Assembly: GCA_030680075.1 (NCBI GenBank)
Contig: JAUXWR010000540.1
Coordinates: forward strand, 88,358-152,357
Source: Legionella sp.
GTDB lineage: Bacteria > Pseudomonadota > Gammaproteobacteria > Legionellales > Legionellaceae
Length of the DNA: 64,000 nt
Reading direction: 5' to 3'
This document shows, piece by piece, positions 53,899 through 62,939 of this stretch. A program made the position numbers and the translations under genes. A model generated the notes under the pieces. It did not search any database, was not told the DNA's origin, and saw only the letters and a program-made list of their open reading frames with translations. How positions within the stretch are numbered: the first letter of the stretch is position 1; each line of letters begins with the position of its first letter.

Positions 53899-55188
53899 AT
53901 GGCATCTGTTTCAACAGCATATCAATCCCGCAATTTCTTGCCGCTTACGGTCGCGATGATGACGTGCCTTATTCTGCTTATTAATGTTTCTTTTAAAATT
54001 GTGGTAATGCAGGGAATGCTTTTTACGGTAAGTAGCGTGCTCTGCCCGATAGTTGCGGGTTTATACCTCCTGGTATTAAAAGACTGCGATTTAAAACAGC
54101 AACGCCAAGTGCTAAATCAGTCTTTATTAGCTTTATATGTATTTTCAGTAGGAATTTATCTGCTCGTTAATCTACCCGCCGCTGAAAATATGCGCGATTC
54201 CATTGCCTATCAGATTATTTTTGAAGATGTTCCACGAAAATTTTTCTCAGCAACATTAGGATTTGCGGTGAGCTTTTATTTGCCGCATCTTTTTCTTTGC
54301 TCAAGAAAAAGCAAGATTTTCAACTCCCCTAAGGGCTGTATGTTATTGGCTTTGTTGGGTGGCTTTTCTTTTTTTGCGATAGATTTTTTTCTGCTTTTTT
54401 CCGATCCAAAAGCGGAAAATTTTATGCGGATTTATATTGATTCGGGAATGGTCGCGACCTCATTATTGTTGACAATTGGTATCAGTTATCTCAGTTGCAT
54501 CTTGTTGAATAAACCCGATACAAAGACAACTCCCCGTAAAGTCGCTACCTATTTTCTAAGCCCGATTTATCATTATCTTATCGGATTTTCAGTAACCATC
54601 CTCATGATTTGTCTCGCTTGCGAATATCGATTAATTTCTTTCACCAATGGCTGGATTTTATCAGCAAGCGGGATTTTATTTCCGCTTACTATTATGGCCA
54701 GCAATCTTGTTGGTGAATTATATGGTTATAAGGCCAATTTGCGCATGATAGCCATCCTGCTTTTGTCGGAACTCGCTTTTGATTTGTTATTAATGATTGC
54801 CATAGCTTTACCGGCACCTGATTTTTTTGATCTGAATCCTTTTTATTCAGTTATTATGCCGCGAAGGATCCCTGCGGCGACGCTAGCTTTGTTTTTGGCT
54901 TATGGCAGTAATGCTTTATTGTTGGAAAAATTAAAAAATACGGTATATGGAAGTCATCGGGCGCTTCGGATTTTCATTGCGAATATTCTTGCCAATTCTT
55001 TATTATGTCTGGTGAATTACACCATATTGTTTGTGGGAATTTACCCTTATGAGCAAATTTTTAATTTCGCGATAAGTTCCTGGACTTATAAATTTATTGT
55101 AACCCTCCTTAGCTTGCCCTTAGTGCTTTGGATATATAAGGGTTGCAAAGAGACTGTAGAGACTGTAACCCGTATTAGCGAAGCGTAA
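53899..55188 (+). CDS. Membrane protein with two VUT/YhhQ-like halves
   Basis: This 429-residue, roughly 12-helix protein has two halves that each look like one VUT/YhhQ transporter. The first (about 13-205) contains MTCLILLINVSFKIVVMQGM, SSVLCPIVAGLYLL and FFAIDFFLLF. The second (about 222-420) contains ILSASGILFPLTIMASNLVGE, LYGYKANLRMIAILLLSELA and NILANSLLCLVNYTILFVGI, close to the queuosine-precursor transporter pattern. A tandem duplication within one chain is inferred. The last six codons and stop lie inside a REP palindrome. No close neighbour explains its substrate. Confidence 0.7.
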   Translation: MASVSTAYQSRNFLPLTVAMMTCLILLINVSFKIVVMQGMLFTVSSVLCPIVAGLYLLVLKDCDLKQQRQVLNQSLLALYVFSVGIYLLVNLPAAENMRDSIAYQIIFEDVPRKFFSATLGFAVSFYLPHLFLCSRKSKIFNSPKGCMLLALLGGFSFFAIDFFLLFSDPKAENFMRIYIDSGMVATSLLLTIGISYLSCILLNKPDTKTTPRKVATYFLSPIYHYLIGFSVTILMICLACEYRLISFTNGWILSASGILFPLTIMASNLVGELYGYKANLRMIAILLLSELAFDLLLMIAIALPAPDFFDLNPFYSVIMPRRIPAATLALFLAYGSNALLLEKLKNTVYGSHRALRIFIANILANSLLCLVNYTILFVGIYPYEQIFNFAISSWTYKFIVTLLSLPLVLWIYKGCKETVETVTRISEA

Positions 55189-55237
55189 TACGGGACATCC
55201 GATCCCCGTATTACGCTTCGCTAATACGGGCTACAGT
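55162..55237. repeat. 33-bp-arm REP hairpin overlapping a stop codon
   Basis: ACTGTAACCCGTATTAGCGA and the following bases to 55194 pair with 55205-55237 (ending TAATACGGGCTACAGT) over 33 bases with one mismatch and a 10-base loop. Each arm is itself palindromic (CCCGTATTA / TAATACGGG). The TAA stop of the upstream gene is at 55186-55188. It lies between convergent genes and probably terminates both. The same family, with GGATTA/TAATCC stems, forms the array at 63.7 kb. Confidence 0.85.
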
Positions 55238-55248
55238 TTAATCAGGAT

Positions 55249-56616
55249 TTATCGTTTAATGGGTCTTTTCCAACCCCAGACAGTTTTTTGTTTACTCTCA
55301 GTTAAGGTCAGCTCACCTGCTGGTACGTCTTTTCGAATAGTACTCCCAGCGCCGATAGTGGCGTTAGCGCCTATTTTGACCGGCGCTATAAACTGTGTGT
55401 CGGAGCCTACAAATACGCCGTCCTCGATAAGTGTCTGGTGCTTGTTTACTCCATCGTAGTTACAGGTAATGGTGCCGGCACCTATATTTACCGCTTTCCC
55501 GAGTGTTACATCGCCTAAATAACTTAAATGGCTGGCTTTGCTGCCTTCCCCAAAATGAGCATTTTTTGTTTCAACGAAATTACCTATTTTGCAATTATCT
55601 GCGAGTTCAGTGCCGGGGCGTAAACGGGCGAAAGGGCCAATTCGACAATTCTTCCCGAGCGTGGAATCCTCAAGGACACTGTTGGCCAAGATTTCAGAGC
55701 CATTGCCCAAGGTCACGTTAGAAAGCGTGCAGTTAGGGCCAATAATGCAATTATCCCCAAGCACCACGTCGCCATTAAAAACGCAATTAACATCAATAAA
55801 AACATCTTCGCCGGCGCTCAATTTGCCGCGGATATCAATACGGGCGGCATCAGCAATGGAGACGCCACTTAATAAAAGCTCTTCTGCTTGACGTTGTTGC
55901 CAAATGCGCTCCAATTGTTGTAACTGCAGTCGGTTATTTACCCCGCGAATCTCAGTTACATCTTCTGCAGCAAGCGACACGATGGGTTTATTTTCAGCAA
56001 CCGCGAGCGCAATAATATCAGTAAGGTAATATTCCCCCTGCGCATTATGACTGCTTAATTGCGGGAGCCAGCGCCCAAGGTCGCCCGCTTCAGCGCAACA
56101 TATGCCGCTGTATATTTCCTTGATTTGCTTTTGGGTGGCTGAGGCGTCTTTTTCCTCCACGATAGCTCGGATGTGACCTTGTTCATCACGGACAATACGG
56201 CCAAGGCCTGTGGGGTTATCCAGATTTGCCAGTAAGAGGCTTAAAGCGGCGGACTCTTTAATCGTAGCGTCAATTAAAGCACGTAACGTTCCCAACTGAA
56301 TTAACGGCACATCAGCAGAAAGAACTAAAACTTTTGCGCTGTCGGGTATATGTGGCAAAGCCTGTAAAACCGCATGCCCTGTCCCAAGTTGCTCTTCTTG
56401 CAAAACCCAGTTAACCGGTAAATTTACTAATTCTTTCTTGATTTGTTCGCCACCATGACCATAAATTATATGGATGGCATCGGGATTTAACTGAGTCGCA
56501 ACATCCACCACACGGGCGAGCATTGGTTTTCCGGCCAGAGTATGTAAAACTTTCGGCTTTTGTGAAAACATACGTTTTCCAGCGCCTGCTGCGAGTATAA
56601 CAATCTGTAAAGACAT
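55249..56616 (-). CDS. glmU: Bifunctional GlmU (GlcN-1-P acetyltransferase / GlcNAc-1-P uridyltransferase)
   Basis: This 455-residue enzyme has a nucleotidyltransferase domain (IVILAAGAGKRMFSQKPKVL, LQEEQLGTGHAVLQALPHI, VLVLSADVPLI) and a left-handed beta-helix of hexapeptide repeats (from about 250; NCIIGPNCTLSNVTLGNGSE, VNIGAGTITCNYDGVNKH). It makes UDP-GlcNAc for peptidoglycan and lipopolysaccharide. Length and order of domains are normal. Confidence 0.97.
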   Translation of the reverse strand: MSLQIVILAAGAGKRMFSQKPKVLHTLAGKPMLARVVDVATQLNPDAIHIIYGHGGEQIKKELVNLPVNWVLQEEQLGTGHAVLQALPHIPDSAKVLVLSADVPLIQLGTLRALIDATIKESAALSLLLANLDNPTGLGRIVRDEQGHIRAIVEEKDASATQKQIKEIYSGICCAEAGDLGRWLPQLSSHNAQGEYYLTDIIALAVAENKPIVSLAAEDVTEIRGVNNRLQLQQLERIWQQRQAEELLLSGVSIADAARIDIRGKLSAGEDVFIDVNCVFNGDVVLGDNCIIGPNCTLSNVTLGNGSEILANSVLEDSTLGKNCRIGPFARLRPGTELADNCKIGNFVETKNAHFGEGSKASHLSYLGDVTLGKAVNIGAGTITCNYDGVNKHQTLIEDGVFVGSDTQFIAPVKIGANATIGAGSTIRKDVPAGELTLTESKQKTVWGWKRPIKR

Positions 56617-56688
56617 ATATGTGTAGTTTCCTTAAACTATGTGGTGCTATATTAACGGGCAGCTGTTCAATTAAACAGTCTGCATTCA

Positions 56689-56716
56689 TTGCGAATCTAA
56701 AAATTACTGATATGAT
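56689..56716 (+). promoter_or_regulatory. Candidate sigma-70 promoter
   Basis: TTGCGA (56689-56694), 16 bases, TATGAT (56711-56716) lie 30 bases before the following gene. The hexamers match the consensus at four and five of six positions. It overlaps the upstream side of glmU on the other strand. Confidence 0.5.
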
Positions 56717-56745
56717 AAAAAAATTGCAATAAAAGGAGTAGTGCG

Positions 56746-57576
56746 ATGACAATATTTCTTATGATAGCTAAAGAGCAACTTAGAGCCAAGTTAAATGAAG
56801 GACGGAATGCTTCTGCTACGGCTGACAACGGATGGGCTAACACCGTAGTCACGGCAGTTGGTGGAAAAATTTTGGGTTGGGGACGAGATACAACAATATC
56901 AGCTAAGAAGCAAAATTCTATTGATGACTGCAAGGCTGCATTACTCGTCATAAATGATGCTTCTGATGATGAAGAAACGTCTCTAGTATTAGGAGCGCTT
57001 ATTCAAAAATATGAAAGTGAAGCTCAAATGTTAAAGCCGGTTAATTTTAAGAAGAGTAATACCGGAGTCGCATTTGAAGCATGTCACACGATAATTAGAA
57101 CATTAAAAATAGCGTTAGCACGCGCACACTTGCTGGATATTCCTGTAGATGATGATCCTATTAATTTATTTCGTTATCAAATGGGTCGTTATATCTGGAA
57201 AACAGAGGTTGAATCAAGTCCTTTGGCAGAGGATAAGAAAGCGGCAATATTATTGAACTTGACTGAATGCATGCGCACTCTGCATGGCCTGGATAAGGGA
57301 ATTGCAGAATACACCGCTAATCGTAAAATAGAAGTATTAAAATCTATACAAGCTTTACGCAGGGAAAATGCAGCATTATGTAAAGCGTATAGTATGAAAT
57401 TTCCCGGAGGAATTTCTTTAAGTTTCTTTGCGACGTTAAACTTTGATACCGAAGTTTTTATCCCTAAGTTGGGTGATTTGGAGAACTTTGCGTGTGAAGC
57501 GATTAAAACTATTAATGAAGGAGGCCTAGCTTTGGCGTCTGGTTCTGAGCCTGCTGTTGCCGCAAGCCCCATGTAA
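56746..57576 (+). CDS. Hypothetical protein, unknown family
   Basis: This 276-residue protein has AAAAGGAG nine bases before the ATG, so it is a real gene. It is mostly helical and soluble: a charged N-terminal 60 residues, a central helical domain (SLVLGALIQKYESEAQMLKP, ACHTIIRTLKIALARAHLLD), and a small C-terminal part (SMKFPGGISLSFFATLNFDT) with an Ala/Ser/Pro tail. No signal peptide or membrane segment is seen. I do not recognise a family. Its isolated position between glmU and ansA is typical of accessory cargo. Confidence 0.62.
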   Translation: MTIFLMIAKEQLRAKLNEGRNASATADNGWANTVVTAVGGKILGWGRDTTISAKKQNSIDDCKAALLVINDASDDEETSLVLGALIQKYESEAQMLKPVNFKKSNTGVAFEACHTIIRTLKIALARAHLLDIPVDDDPINLFRYQMGRYIWKTEVESSPLAEDKKAAILLNLTECMRTLHGLDKGIAEYTANRKIEVLKSIQALRRENAALCKAYSMKFPGGISLSFFATLNFDTEVFIPKLGDLENFACEAIKTINEGGLALASGSEPAVAASPM

Positions 57577-57591
57577 TATTAGCTGAACGAG

Positions 57592-58602
57592 TCAATTAGT
57601 CAGCTCGCCACACAAATTACTTTCCATGAGTTTCTTCACTGTTGCGCTATCGAGCTTCTTGCTGAAAAGATACAACAACTTGCAATGGGCGGCCTCTGGG
57701 GTCATATCATGGCCACTGATAAGCCCTGCTGTTTTTAGCGTATTTCCTGTCGCATATTGACTCATTTCAACCCGACCTTGCCGGCATTGTGTGCAATTTA
57801 CAATAACTACCCCACGGGCACAGGCCTCTTTTAAAAGCTCAAGAAAACGCGGATTATTATTCGGTGCATTGCCTGCGCCATAGGTTTCCAACACTAACCC
57901 CTGCAAAGGTTGCTGTAGCAAATAATTCAGTATGTCATTCGAAAAACCGGGAAAGAGGCGAATATTGGCGATAAAATGCGGTTGAATGGTTTGCAGGTTA
58001 AAAGCTTTATCTCGGGGTGGCAATAATAAATCATGGTGCAGCTCAATGGTGATACCAATATTGGCTAAATGAGGGTAGTTCGGTGAATCAAAGGCATTGA
58101 AACGCTCCGTGCTAATTTTTTGAGCGCGGTTACCCCGTAACAGATGCTGGTTAAAATAAATGCAAACTTCGCTAATCGGTTCATGCGCACAAAGCCACAG
58201 CGAGGTGATGACATTATCCATCGCATCGTTACGGATTTCGGACAAGGGAATTTGCGAGCCGGTAACGATTACCGGTTTAGACAAGTTTTCCAGCATAAAC
58301 GATAAGGCCGAGGCCGTATAGGCCATGGTATCGGTACCATGAAAAACCACAAAGCCATCAAAATTCAAATAATCTTTGGCAATATCGCTCGCAATCTGAT
58401 TCCAGTCACTCATGGTCATGTTAGAAGAGTCCAGTAGCGGCTGGTACTCTTTAATCACATAGTCTGGCATTTCAGGATGATGAAGCGCTGGAATTTGCGC
58501 CAACGCAGTCTGCACATAGCCCTCAGCTGGTTCGTAGCCGTGTGCGGTTTTAACGCTGCTGATAGTGCCACCGGTATTAAGTATAAGAATTCGTTTTTTC
58601 AT
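57592..58602 (-). CDS. ansA: L-asparaginase, type I (cytosolic)
   Basis: This 336-residue asparaginase has the first Thr in ILILNTGGTISSVKTAHGYE and the second in FVVFHGTDTMAYTASALSFM, followed by LSKPVIVTGSQIPLSEIRND. There is no signal peptide, so it is the cytosolic type I enzyme converting asparagine to aspartate and ammonia. VETYGAGNAPNNNPRFLELL is typical of the C-terminal domain. Confidence 0.95.
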   Translation of the reverse strand: MKKRILILNTGGTISSVKTAHGYEPAEGYVQTALAQIPALHHPEMPDYVIKEYQPLLDSSNMTMSDWNQIASDIAKDYLNFDGFVVFHGTDTMAYTASALSFMLENLSKPVIVTGSQIPLSEIRNDAMDNVITSLWLCAHEPISEVCIYFNQHLLRGNRAQKISTERFNAFDSPNYPHLANIGITIELHHDLLLPPRDKAFNLQTIQPHFIANIRLFPGFSNDILNYLLQQPLQGLVLETYGAGNAPNNNPRFLELLKEACARGVVIVNCTQCRQGRVEMSQYATGNTLKTAGLISGHDMTPEAAHCKLLYLFSKKLDSATVKKLMESNLCGELTN

Positions 58603-58660
58603 CGCTACTCATTGGAAAAGAAGTATAACTATGTACATAGATTAGTCTTTCATCGACGCC

Positions 58661-58690
58661 TTGACAATCATCTATGCGCAATGCTGAAAT
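58661..58690 (+). promoter_or_regulatory. Candidate promoter of the 441-residue gene
   Basis: TTGACA (58661-58666) is a perfect -35 hexamer. TGAAAT (58685-58690), 18 bases later, is a weaker -10 (4/6). It lies 28 bases before the start codon. Confidence 0.4.
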
Positions 58691-58717
58691 AAAGCCCACA
58701 TTAGCAAGGAGAAGCAC

Positions 58718-60043
58718 ATGGATTGGAAAGAGCTGCAAAAGGAAATTAATAAAACACTAGACCCATTGCTTACTCGTAGTGAGTATTATAAAAATGGGAT
58801 TGAAATACTAAGAAATGCCTTCATCAACTATTTCCTGGGGAAAACCGCTAAAGACGCGCTTCTTCCGGGGCCGGCGACTGACGCACAACTGGCTAATTTA
58901 AATCTATTTAAAGAAAACATGAGAGCCTGTTTCGCGTCTCACGAAATCCTGGCGGCGGATCCGGTGAGCAGAGCCTGGGGATTAAACACTATTATACATG
59001 CTTTTATCCTTGGCGGTGGCATCCCTTTAATGGATGTTCGAGGAAGTTTTCAGCTCAATCCTAAATGCACTGAGACTCCCGAGCAAACATCATTTATGAA
59101 ACAATTTGCTCACGCATTAACTATATACCGTGTTTATGTGAGTATTGTTGACGCTTATCAAGCATTATTGAACTATCCATTTTTAAATACGACAGAGGAT
59201 TTTAAGTATAAGGACCAGGCAGAGGAGTTACAAAAGCAATTATCTCAAGGTGTCGATGAGGACGAATTGAGATGGATTTTGCAAGAGGCAAAAGCCGCAA
59301 AAAAAGAAATAGACAAATTGCTTGAGAAATCACGTCCTTCTTCGCTGGTTGCGCAGGAAAGAAAATTCGCGGATGCTTTTCCGAATGAAAATACAAAAAT
59401 TGTGCAGTTGTTTGAAGAAGGACAAATACAGATCGAAAATTGTTACCGCGAATTCCCCAATACCTCTTATACGTGTTACATATGGGATACTGACTGGCAA
59501 ACTTTGGTGAAATCGGTTGCGGGTTATTTTTTTAAAGATAAATATGAATATGACTCAGGAACAAGCACATTGAAGATTAAGGCGGTTTTCACTGAGGCAT
59601 TCGGTACTGAAATCAGCAATGTGCATGAGAAGATCATGGATAATCAATATCAGTTCAGAGCGATGTTATTACGCACAACAGCGGATGTTTTTAGTAAAAT
59701 CATCAATAGGGGGAAGGATGTTTTTGCATTGAACAAAATTGACGCAAAAGTGCAAGTGCAATTGTCAACACAAAATTTTTACAATCAGGAACGCGAATAC
59801 ACCGTTTACCATTTATTCAATGATTTAAAGTGTCAATGGATGAAGAATGCAAAACAACATACCGATTCGGTGAAGGATAGTGAAGAACCTGGCAAAGATG
59901 AGGATACTACTTTGTTTACTCAGGGTTCCGATTACAACACTTATCATTTTTACCATCAATTAATGTCTCAAAAGAGCTCCTCACTGAGTGATAAGGAAGA
60001 AATTAGCGCAGAAGCTGACCTATCTTATAAGAGTTATTCTTAA
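58718..60043 (+). CDS. Hypothetical soluble protein, candidate effector
   Basis: I do not recognise the family of this 441-residue protein. It has CAAGGAGAAG just before the ATG. It is helical, with a coiled-coil-like middle (YKDQAEELQKQLSQGVDEDE, LQEAKAAKKEIDKLLEKSR), a mixed domain around 230-360 and a polar tail (SSSLSDKEEISAEADLSYKS, then YS) with a Glu block near the end. No membrane helix or signal peptide is seen. The tail resembles Dot/Icm secretion signals; effector status is inference. Confidence 0.65.
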   Translation: MDWKELQKEINKTLDPLLTRSEYYKNGIEILRNAFINYFLGKTAKDALLPGPATDAQLANLNLFKENMRACFASHEILAADPVSRAWGLNTIIHAFILGGGIPLMDVRGSFQLNPKCTETPEQTSFMKQFAHALTIYRVYVSIVDAYQALLNYPFLNTTEDFKYKDQAEELQKQLSQGVDEDELRWILQEAKAAKKEIDKLLEKSRPSSLVAQERKFADAFPNENTKIVQLFEEGQIQIENCYREFPNTSYTCYIWDTDWQTLVKSVAGYFFKDKYEYDSGTSTLKIKAVFTEAFGTEISNVHEKIMDNQYQFRAMLLRTTADVFSKIINRGKDVFALNKIDAKVQVQLSTQNFYNQEREYTVYHLFNDLKCQWMKNAKQHTDSVKDSEEPGKDEDTTLFTQGSDYNTYHFYHQLMSQKSSSLSDKEEISAEADLSYKSYS

Positions 60044-60122
60044 TAAGAGAGAATTATTTGCCAAGCTCTTATACTTTATGGAAAAATCAACGGATTGATG
60101 GTTAAGTCTAAGCAGTGATGAT

Positions 60123-60647
60123 ATGGTTATTGATCGAGCCGGTTACCGGCTGAATGTTGGCATCATCCTGGTTAATGACTCCGGTCGTGTTTTTTGGGGA
60201 CGACGCCACGGACATGATGCCTGGCAGTTTCCTCAGGGTGGGCTTGTAGCAGGTGAAACGCCGCTGGATGCGATGTATCGAGAGTTGCGGGAAGAAGTAG
60301 GGCTTGACAGAGAAGATATTGATGTTATGGGTGTCACCAGGCGCTGGTTAAAATATCGTCTGCCCCGGCAATATATACGGCATGGCAGTGAGCCGTTGGT
60401 CATTGGTCAAAAGCAAAAATGGTACTTGCTAAGGCTTGTGGCCTCTGAGCAAAAAGTGCGCCTTGATCTTAGTGACTCACCTGAATTTGACAGTTGGCGC
60501 TGGATTGATTATCACGAGCCGCAAGAACAGGTGATTTTTTTCAAAAGACAGGTTTATACGCAAGCAATGAAAGAGCTTGAGCATTTATTAAGAAAACGTC
60601 GTACTCCTTATGGTGTACGTCGCAAGAGAGGTAATCATAGTCGCTAA
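60123..60647 (+). CDS. rppH: RNA pyrophosphohydrolase RppH
   Basis: This 174-residue Nudix enzyme starts [19 protein letters not shown], with [16 protein letters not shown] and a full Nudix box ([20 protein letters not shown], then VGL). RppH removes pyrophosphate from mRNA 5' ends and starts decay. The basic C-terminus ([18 protein letters not shown]) is usual. The stop is directly followed by the ptsP start, and the pair rppH-ptsP is conserved in gammaproteobacteria. Confidence 0.95.
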   Translation: MVIDRAGYRLNVGIILVNDSGRVFWGRRHGHDAWQFPQGGLVAGETPLDAMYRELREEVGLDREDIDVMGVTRRWLKYRLPRQYIRHGSEPLVIGQKQKWYLLRLVASEQKVRLDLSDSPEFDSWRWIDYHEPQEQVIFFKRQVYTQAMKELEHLLRKRRTPYGVRRKRGNHSR

Positions 60648-62939
60648 ATGTTAAAAATTTTAAAACGCATTGTACAAGACGTAACTACTGCCAGTCATTT
60701 AACTGAAGCACTGACTATTCTTGTGCAACGCGTTCGTAAAGCCGTAGATGCTGATGCGGTTTCTGTTTATTTAATTGATAACAAACATGCTGAATATGTT
60801 TTAATCGCCACCGATGGTTTAAATAAACTGGCCGAATCTCGCGTAAGGGTAGGTCTTGATAGTGGCTTAATTGGTTTGGTTGGGCGTCGTGAAGAGCCCA
60901 TTAATATTGAAAATGCGCCTGTGCACCCGGATTTTCATCGTAACTCCCTGTTATGTGAAGAGCACCTCAATGCCTTTTTGGGCGTGCCAATTATTCAACA
61001 TCGAAAGCTTTATGGCGTTTTGACTGTGCAGCAGGCGGCTCACCGCTGTTTTGATGACGCTGAAGAAGCTTTTTTAATCACACTCGCCGCACAGCTCGGC
61101 GGTATTATTGCGCATGCAGAAGCCACCGGCGAGCTTGCGTTTCTCACGCAACCCAAACCAATTGGCCCCCAAAAAATTGAGTCCCCGCAGACTGCATTGA
61201 CTGGCGTGGGGAGTGTGCCTGGGGTGGGTATAGGAACGGCAGTAGTCGTTTATCCCTCAGCTGATATTGACGCGGTTCCACGTCATACGGTCGACGATCC
61301 AGACGCTGAAATTGTCACTTTTTTTGAAGCATTGCAATCAGCACGAGAGGACATGCAGCGCTTGAGTAAACGCATGAAATCCACTGTTGCAGAAGAGGAG
61401 CATGCGCTTTTTGATGTTTATGTGCGGATCCTTGATAAGGATAGTTTGGGCGCTGAGGTAGCTTTTGTCATTCGCACGGAGCAATTAAGCGCACAGGCGG
61501 CTTTAGCCGTGGTGATTAAAAAACACGTGCAGCAGTTTGAAAACATGGAAGATGATTATTTGCGCGAGCGCGCCAGTGATTTTCGTGATTTAGGTCGGCG
61601 CGTACTTGCTGAGTTGCAATTGTCGCAACGAGAAGAAATTATTTACCCCCGCCGTACCATACTGATAGGCGAGGAAATAACCGCTTCTGCTCTCGCTGAA
61701 GTACCCGAAGGCCGCCTGGCTGGCGTTGTGTCCGCTAAAGGGGCTAATAACTCCCATGTCGCCATTTTAGCCCGTGCCCTTGGCGTGCCCACCGTAATGG
61801 GTGTGCGTGGCCTTAAGGTAGAGCATTTGGCGGGACGGGCGATAGTTGTGGATGGTTACTTTGGGCATGTATACGTATCGCCTTCAAAAATAGTTCTCGC
61901 TCAATTTAAAAAACTGGCTCAGGAAGAGTTAGAGCTTAACTTAAGCCTCGTGAGTTTGCGGGATAAGCCGGCTGAAACCCTTGATAATTATAAAGTGTCG
62001 TTGCAAGTTAATACGGGGCTTGCAATGGACGCAGGTCTGTCGATGAGTGTGGGAGCCGAGGGGGTTGGTCTTTATCGCTCGGAAGTGCCTTTTATGAGTC
62101 GCGATCGTTTTCCTTCCGAAGATGAGCAACATATTATTTATCGTCAGATTCTAAAAGCTTTTGCACCTCGCTTTGTCACCATGCGCACCCTTGATATTGG
62201 CGGGGATAAAATTTTACCTTATTTTCCGGTTACCGAAGAAAATCCTTATCTTGGCTGGCGGGGTATTCGAGTGACCCTTGATCACCCCGATGTGTTTTTA
62301 ATGCAGGTACGGGGCATGATGCGCGCCAGTGAAGAGCTGGGTAATTTACGCATTATGTTGCCCATGATAACCACCTTGAGTGAAGTGGATGAGGCTTCTT
62401 TGCTGATTGAGCAGGCGTTTCATGAATTGCTTGAGGAAGGGTGTCGCATTGAAAAGCCAAAACTGGGCGTGATGATTGAAGTACCCGCGGCGGTTTACCT
62501 GGCCCGTGAATTAGCAAAGCGAGTTGATTTTCTTTCAGTGGGCAGTAATGATTTGACCCAATATTTATTGGCGGTCGACAGGAATAACTCGCGAGTCGCG
62601 GGGCTTTATGACTCTTTTCATCCGGCGATGCTGCAAACTTTGATAAAAATTGTGGAGGGCGGGCACTCTGCGGGTGTTGAAGTGAGTATTTGTGGCGAGA
62701 TGGCGAGCGATCCTTTGGCCGTCATATTATTGTTAGCTATGGGTTTTGATACATTAAGCATGAATTCCACCAGTCTCCCGCGTGTAAAATGGGTTATTCG
62801 CAATATCTCGCTTGCAAAAGCCCGCAAGGTGTTGGCGGAGGTGCTGGAGATGGAGCATGCCGCTGAAATTCGCCTACATTTGCAGAAAACGCTTGAAGAT
62901 GAAGGGTTAGGCGGTTTAATTCGAGCCGGGAAATCGTGA
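60648..62939 (+). CDS. ptsP: PTS enzyme I-Ntr (phosphoenolpyruvate-protein phosphotransferase)
   Basis: In this 763-residue protein an N-terminal GAF domain (about 1-165) is followed by the enzyme I parts. The phosphohistidine is in AKGANNSHVAILARALGVPT, the PEP-binding barrel contains GLYRSEVPFMSRDRFPSEDE and TLDIGGDKILPYFPVTEEN, and the catalytic Cys in VEVSICGEMASDPLA. It phosphorylates NPr in the nitrogen-related PTS regulatory chain. It begins at the base after the rppH stop and overlaps the next gene by four bases. Confidence 0.96.
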   Translation: MLKILKRIVQDVTTASHLTEALTILVQRVRKAVDADAVSVYLIDNKHAEYVLIATDGLNKLAESRVRVGLDSGLIGLVGRREEPINIENAPVHPDFHRNSLLCEEHLNAFLGVPIIQHRKLYGVLTVQQAAHRCFDDAEEAFLITLAAQLGGIIAHAEATGELAFLTQPKPIGPQKIESPQTALTGVGSVPGVGIGTAVVVYPSADIDAVPRHTVDDPDAEIVTFFEALQSAREDMQRLSKRMKSTVAEEEHALFDVYVRILDKDSLGAEVAFVIRTEQLSAQAALAVVIKKHVQQFENMEDDYLRERASDFRDLGRRVLAELQLSQREEIIYPRRTILIGEEITASALAEVPEGRLAGVVSAKGANNSHVAILARALGVPTVMGVRGLKVEHLAGRAIVVDGYFGHVYVSPSKIVLAQFKKLAQEELELNLSLVSLRDKPAETLDNYKVSLQVNTGLAMDAGLSMSVGAEGVGLYRSEVPFMSRDRFPSEDEQHIIYRQILKAFAPRFVTMRTLDIGGDKILPYFPVTEENPYLGWRGIRVTLDHPDVFLMQVRGMMRASEELGNLRIMLPMITTLSEVDEASLLIEQAFHELLEEGCRIEKPKLGVMIEVPAAVYLARELAKRVDFLSVGSNDLTQYLLAVDRNNSRVAGLYDSFHPAMLQTLIKIVEGGHSAGVEVSICGEMASDPLAVILLLAMGFDTLSMNSTSLPRVKWVIRNISLAKARKVLAEVLEMEHAAEIRLHLQKTLEDEGLGGLIRAGKS

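Noticed and set aside
60036..60068. Terminator after the 441-residue gene
   Set aside because: TAAGAG and CTCTTA can pair but across a long loop and without a T-run.
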